NCBI GenBank assembly: GCA_963774625.1
Contig: CAVZFQ010000013.1
Location: 620,001-684,000, forward strand
DNA length: 64,000 nucleotides
Source of the DNA: VAXT01 sp963774625
Lineage (GTDB): Bacteria; Actinomycetota; Thermoleophilia; Gaiellales; Gaiellaceae
Reading direction: 5' to 3'
The notes below the pieces were generated by a model that was given only the letters and a program-made list of their open reading frames with translations, was not told the DNA's origin and made no database searches. Of the stretch, positions 60,599 through 64,000 are shown in pieces. Numbering within the stretch: the stretch's first letter is position 1; each line of letters begins with the position of its first letter. The translations under genes were made by a program, and so were the position numbers.

Positions 60599-61714
60599 AT
60601 GCGGGTCGTTTGGGCGCTTTTCCCGCTGCTCGTGCTCGTTTTGGGGAGTACGCTCTCAGCGCGGGCCTCGTCCTCCGAGGTCAACGGATTGATCGTCTTC
60701 GAGAGCACGCGCGACGGGAATCCGGAGCTCTACCGACTCGAATCCGACGGCCACACGCAGACGAGGCTGACAACGCATGCGGGCAGTGACTCGCAGGCTT
60801 CATGGACACCCGAGTCGCAGCAGATTGTGTTCATCCGGGACGGGGACATCTACGTGCGCTCGAGCTTCGGAATGCCCGGGCCTTTCCCGATTACCAACAC
60901 GCCGGAGCAGGAGAGCGACCCCGTCGCTTTCGGTTGGAAGTACCTCTACGCCTCTACCCGCGACGGGAACACGGATCTCTATCGCCTCGACCCGTATACC
61001 GCGGTCGTCGAACGGCTGACGGACGATCCGGCTCCCGACACGCTGCCCGCGGTCGGGTCGGCCGGCCGCATCGCGTTCACGAGCACCCGCGGCGGCTCCT
61101 CCGAGATCTGGACGATGTGGTACGACGGCACCGGGGAGATCCGAATCACAGCCATGGGCGAAGCAGATTCGCCGAGCTACTCGCCGGACGGCTCGAAGAT
61201 CGCCTTCACCGCACTGGGCGACATCTACCGCATGAACTGGGACGGCACGGACGTCCGACTCCTCGTCGCCAACGCAAGCAAGCCGAACTGGTACCCGGGG
61301 CACATCGTTTTCCAGCGGGAGCTGGACGGCCAGACCGACCTTTTCTCAGTTCACGAGGATGGGCTTGGCGAGACCCAGCTCACGTCGCACCCTGCGGACG
61401 ACCGCGACCCCGCCTGGGGACAGATCCCACCGCCGCCGCCGGGGATCCCCCCGCCACCGCCGGCGCCGCCGCCTCCGCCGCCGGTGGTGCCGCCTCCCCC
61501 GCGTCCGCCCGCTCCTGCCCGGTGCCGGGTGCCGCGGGTGGTCGGGCTGACCCTCAAGCGGGCACGTCCGAGAATTCGCGCGAGGCGCTGCTCACCCGGC
61601 CGGATTCGCCGCCAACGGTCGAGGCGGGTCGGACGCGTGATCGCACAGAACCCGCGGCCGGGCGCAGTCCGTCGGCGCGGCTACCCCGTCAAGCTCGTGG
61701 TCGGTCGTAGATAA
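60599..61714 (+). CDS. Secreted TolB-like beta-propeller protein with C-terminal PASTA-like domain
   Basis: About 371 residues: a signal peptide (WALFPLLVLVLGSTLSARA), then repeated TolB-type propeller blades (IVFESTRDGNPELYRL, YLYASTRDGNTDLYRL, IAFTSTRGGSSEIWTM, SPDGSKIAFTAL). A long Pro-rich linker (61425-61515) follows, then a very basic PASTA-like module (VPRVVGLTLKRARPRIRARR in part). The architecture suggests a wall-associated binding protein; the ligand is unknown. Confidence 0.75.
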   Translation: MRVVWALFPLLVLVLGSTLSARASSSEVNGLIVFESTRDGNPELYRLESDGHTQTRLTTHAGSDSQASWTPESQQIVFIRDGDIYVRSSFGMPGPFPITNTPEQESDPVAFGWKYLYASTRDGNTDLYRLDPYTAVVERLTDDPAPDTLPAVGSAGRIAFTSTRGGSSEIWTMWYDGTGEIRITAMGEADSPSYSPDGSKIAFTALGDIYRMNWDGTDVRLLVANASKPNWYPGHIVFQRELDGQTDLFSVHEDGLGETQLTSHPADDRDPAWGQIPPPPPGIPPPPPAPPPPPPVVPPPPRPPAPARCRVPRVVGLTLKRARPRIRARRCSPGRIRRQRSRRVGRVIAQNPRPGAVRRRGYPVKLVVGRR

Positions 61715-61723
61715 AGCCGTGCG

Positions 61724-63109
61724 CTAGCTGGCCGCGCCGCCGACGCAGTCGGCGAGGTCCTTGCCACGGGCGAACTTCGAGCAAGCCTCGCGCTTTGCTG
61801 CCGGGTCGGCGTTCTGCGTGCCGAGGATCGTGCCGAGGCCGTAGAAGCAGTGCGAGCGATATGCGCGCTTGACGAGCTCGCAGAACTGGCCGGCCCGCGG
61901 ATCCTGGGAGTTGTTGTTCGCGATGTCGCGAACGGCGCCGAAGATGCACTCTTTCTCGCCGCTGCCGGCCCTCGCGCAGTAGCCCTTCGCCAGCTCGGGG
62001 TTCTGGGTCGCTGCACCCGAGGCGTCGCGTCCGTACGACTGGAAGCAGATGTCGACGAAGTCCTTCTCGCTCTTGCGACACCAGTCGGCCGCCTGCTCCC
62101 ACTTCCAGCCCACCTCGGGGAGGATTCGCGAGGAGACGAGCAAGTAGCAGTAGAGCTTGTCCTGGCGGCTCACGATGTTGCACGGATAGAGCAGGTTGTC
62201 CTTCTTGAGCCAGCGCGAGCGGAGCCCGAACGACGAGCTGAGGTTCTCCATGAAGACTCCGCCGCTGCACGAGACCTGCTCGAACTCGTCCGCGAGGCCG
62301 TGGCACATCGTCAGCGCGAGCGGCAGCTCGTAGCCGGTGTACAGCATCAGCCCATGCCCCAGTCCGTGCTCGCACTGGTAGTAGTTGAAGTTGTTGGACT
62401 TGATCTCCGGGTCGTTGCACGCCTCGCGTGCGACCGAGGCGGCCTTGTCCTCCTCGACACCGGCGAGCTTCCACTGCAGGAGGCCGTGGTAGTACCCGGA
62501 TCCGCAGGTGTTGCTCCCCGCCACGAACGCCTTGCCGACCTGGCCGTCGAAGTGGCGGAGGCCGCCCGCGCCGATCATGTGCGCGATCGGGTGGCAGTTG
62601 CCCTGGATCGCGGGGTCGGTTTTCTGCATCTCGTCGAGCTTGTCGAGGGCAGCCTTGGGCCCGTCTTCGTAGGCGAGGTTGCCGAACGCCTGCTGGATGC
62701 ATTGCGTGTCGCCCGTGCAGTCGTCGAGCTTCTTGTCGTCGGGCTCGAACGTGAACTTCTTGACCTCGCCCTTGCCGGCCGAAGTCGCCACGAACTCGGC
62801 CACCTCGCGGATCTCCTCGTCGCTCAGCTTGTCCTTGAACGCCGGCATGGTTCCGCCGCCGTTTCGCACCTGACGCTCGACTCGGTCGGCATTCGGGCGC
62901 ACCTCGTCGAGGTTCGGCCCGACCGTGGCCGTGGCGCCCGCGGCCTCCAGCGTGTGGCAGCCGCCGCAGTTCGCGTCGGCGAAGACCTTGGCACCGCCGG
63001 AAGCAGCGACGCCCGTCTCCGTGGACTCCTTGTCGCTCCCGCCGCAGCCTGCTGACAGGAGAAGCACCGCGGCCAAAGCCGCTATAGCCGAGCCATGGAG
63101 AGATCGCAC
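61724..63109 (-). CDS. Cytochrome c fused to HGxGHG Cys/His-rich domain (HGxGHG protein 2)
   Basis: A 461-residue exported lipoprotein (lipobox LLLSAGC). Residues about 38-125 are a cytochrome c domain with CGGCH and an axial Met in GTMPAFKDKLSDEEIREVAEFV (in part). The rest aligns by eye with the 57172 protein: a C-x5-C pair, CHPIAHMIGAGG near 170, YYHGLLQW near 208, CEHGLGHGLM near 243, CSGGVFMENL near 283, then hairpins CNIVSRQDKLYC, CRKSEKDFVDIC, CARAGSGEKEC, CELVKRAYRSHC and CSKFARGKDLADC. The fusion implies the unknown domain exchanges electrons with haem or carries a redox cofactor. Confidence 0.7.
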   Translation of the reverse strand: MRSLHGSAIAALAAVLLLSAGCGGSDKESTETGVAASGGAKVFADANCGGCHTLEAAGATATVGPNLDEVRPNADRVERQVRNGGGTMPAFKDKLSDEEIREVAEFVATSAGKGEVKKFTFEPDDKKLDDCTGDTQCIQQAFGNLAYEDGPKAALDKLDEMQKTDPAIQGNCHPIAHMIGAGGLRHFDGQVGKAFVAGSNTCGSGYYHGLLQWKLAGVEEDKAASVAREACNDPEIKSNNFNYYQCEHGLGHGLMLYTGYELPLALTMCHGLADEFEQVSCSGGVFMENLSSSFGLRSRWLKKDNLLYPCNIVSRQDKLYCYLLVSSRILPEVGWKWEQAADWCRKSEKDFVDICFQSYGRDASGAATQNPELAKGYCARAGSGEKECIFGAVRDIANNNSQDPRAGQFCELVKRAYRSHCFYGLGTILGTQNADPAAKREACSKFARGKDLADCVGGAAS

Positions 63110-63149
63110 GGCCTCACATTGAAGCGGAAAATGCCCCGGGGGCGAACCG

Positions 63150-63497
63150 CTAGCGGGCGATGAGGCCGATGCCCAGGAGGATGATGACGACCCCGATCGC
63201 CTTCGAGGCTGTCAGCGACTCGCCGAGGAAGAAGTAACCGCCGAGAACGACGCCTGCGTAGCCTGCTCCGACGAAGGCGGGATAGATCGAAGTCGCCTGG
63301 TAGCGCCGGAGCGCAAGCAGCCAGGTCAGGAAGCTGAGCGCGTACAGCACGAACCCGACCACGAAACCGGGTTCCAGGAGAACGGCGCGCACCGAGCTCG
63401 GGGTCAGCTCGTCCACGTCCATCAGCGCCCTGCGCAGCAGGAGCACGCCGCCGGTGGTGAACAGCGCCGACGCTACGACGTACGCTGCCGCGGTCAC
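63150..63497 (-). CDS. SMR/EamA-like four-helix membrane protein
   Basis: A 115-residue protein with four hydrophobic segments: TAAAYVVASALFTTGGVLLL, PGFVVGFVLYALSFLTWLLAL, YPAFVGAGYAGVVLGGYFFLGES (in part) and AIGVVIILLGIGLIA. The pattern matches small multidrug-resistance or ArnE/F-type proteins, which export drugs or flip lipid-linked sugars. Glycosyltransferases on either side favour lipid-linked sugar handling, but the membrane Glu typical of EmrE is not seen in the first helix. Confidence 0.7.
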   Translation of the reverse strand: MTAAAYVVASALFTTGGVLLLRRALMDVDELTPSSVRAVLLEPGFVVGFVLYALSFLTWLLALRRYQATSIYPAFVGAGYAGVVLGGYFFLGESLTASKAIGVVIILLGIGLIAR

Positions 63498-63503
63498 GCC
63501 ATC

Positions 63504-63509
63504 ACTATA
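63504..63509 (-). promoter_or_regulatory. Leaderless -10 element (TATAGT) for the SMR-like gene
   Basis: On the minus strand TATAGT ends six bases before the GTG at 63497, with no ribosome-binding site. It is the best consensus match of the set. Confidence 0.55.
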
Positions 63510-63535
63510 GGACCGAGCCCGGAGGCGATCCTGGA

Positions 63536-64000
63536 ATGAACAGCGAGCATCGTCCTGAGTACTCGATTGTCGTCCCCGTGTACAACGAGGAGGCGGCGCT
63601 CCCGGAACTGGTTCGCAGACTGGGCCTTCTCCTCGATCGCCTGGACGGAACAGCCGAGACCATCCTCGTCGACGACGGGAGCAGCGATCGCACCTACGAG
63701 CTGATGGCGGCGGCCCGAGACGTGGACCCGCGCCTCAAGATCCTGCGGCTGTCCCGGAACTTCGGGCACCAGGTGGCGGTGACTGCAGGCCTGGACGTCG
63801 CGGCCGGCGACGCGGTCATCGTCATGGACGCAGACCTCCAGGATCCGCCGGAGGTCGTCCTGGAGATGGCGGCTCGGTGGCGCGAGGGCTACGACGTCGT
63901 CTACGCCGTGCGTGAAGAGCGGCACGGCGAGACGCGCTTCAAGAGAGCAACCGCTGCCGCCTTCTACCGCGTCTTCAGCGGAATGAGCGAGGTCGAGGTT
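63536..64000 (+). CDS. GT2 family glycosyltransferase (truncated by window end)
   Basis: The first 155 residues of a family 2 glycosyltransferase: YSIVVPVYNEEAALPELV, ILVDDGSSDRTYE, RLSRNFGHQVAVTAGLDVA (in part) and VIVMDADLQDPPEVV. The latter holds the DxD-type metal site of undecaprenyl-phosphate sugar transferases (ArnC/GtrB-like). A GGAGG ribosome-binding site precedes the ATG, unlike the leaderless genes. The C-terminal membrane helices typical of the family would lie beyond the window. Confidence 0.85.
   Translation, partial: MNSEHRPEYSIVVPVYNEEAALPELVRRLGLLLDRLDGTAETILVDDGSSDRTYELMAAARDVDPRLKILRLSRNFGHQVAVTAGLDVAAGDAVIVMDADLQDPPEVVLEMAARWREGYDVVYAVREERHGETRFKRATAAAFYRVFSGMSEVEV

Noticed and set aside
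1..64000. CRISPR arrays, insertion sequences, prophage or integrative elements
   Set aside because: No regularly spaced repeats, transposase, integrase or phage structural genes were seen. Base and codon use look uniform throughout.

Overview
The window looks like chromosomal DNA from a high-GC, aerobic actinobacterium, most likely of the deep-branching Thermoleophilia (Gaiella/Solirubrobacter-like). This is inferred from codon usage, frequent GTG/TTG starts, ECF42/DGPF and LigD genes, an A2-type aa3 oxidase and many apparently leaderless promoters (TANNNT 5-9 bases before the start codon). Genes are packed tightly, with 4-base ATGA/GTGA/TTGA overlaps inside operons and overlapping convergent ends. 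I see no prophage, transposase, CRISPR array or rRNA. One tRNA (Lys, CTT) is present.

Layout. 1-405: non-coding DNA with a cluster of DnaA-box-like repeats and a hairpin. 406-6713: LigD repair ligase, HD-GYP protein, acetyltransferase, type II NADH dehydrogenase, LOG-family protein. 6699-11057: ECF42-type sigma factor with two DGPF/YCII proteins and a 48-residue microprotein, then a Hrq1-like helicase. 11071-14144: TPP riboswitch and thiD-thiM-thiE-thiL. 14188-22358: ABC permease, thioredoxin, polyprenol-phosphate glycosyltransferase, PolX, HAD phosphatase, OtsB, a two-gene half-size TauE/SafE pair, a secreted M23 peptidase and a YtxH-like protein. 22423-27896: lon-hsp20, then an MMPL exporter gene behind a palindromic operator. 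27934-31031: rmlA, rmlC, rmlD and convergent rmlB (dTDP-rhamnose). 31036-41650: Ser/Thr kinase, SpoIID-like protein, two subtilases, a wbpA-wbpB-wbpD-like acetamido-sugar operon, an SGNH-like protein and the tRNA. 41750-45081: GGDEF/HD-GYP protein, M23 peptidase, DUF6458 protein. 45185-51044: cytochrome oxidase operon with three copies of a USP-like domain, plus a diheme cytochrome c. 51046-53282: STAS, TPR, TatC, TatA. 53395-57131: sufC-sufB-VOC-sufD. 57172-64000: two Cys/His-rich exported proteins of an unrecognised family (one fused to cytochrome c), a Cys-less cupredoxin, a GT39 membrane protein, a TolB/PASTA protein, an SMR-like protein and a truncated GT2.

How it fits together. The right third is a respiratory module (NDH-2 lies elsewhere in the window): aa3 oxidase, lipoprotein cytochromes c, cupredoxin, Tat export and Fe-S assembly. 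The best candidates for something undescribed are the HGxGHG/C-x10-C protein family beside that module and the USP-like domain embedded three times in the oxidase operon, once fused to a subunit-IV-like membrane segment.

Sequence quality matters here. At least seven genes outside the MMPL gene carry one or two single-base frame disruptions, nearly all apparent +1 insertions. The MMPL gene alone carries seventeen, while its neighbours are clean. I annotate the reconstructed genes and mark the break points.
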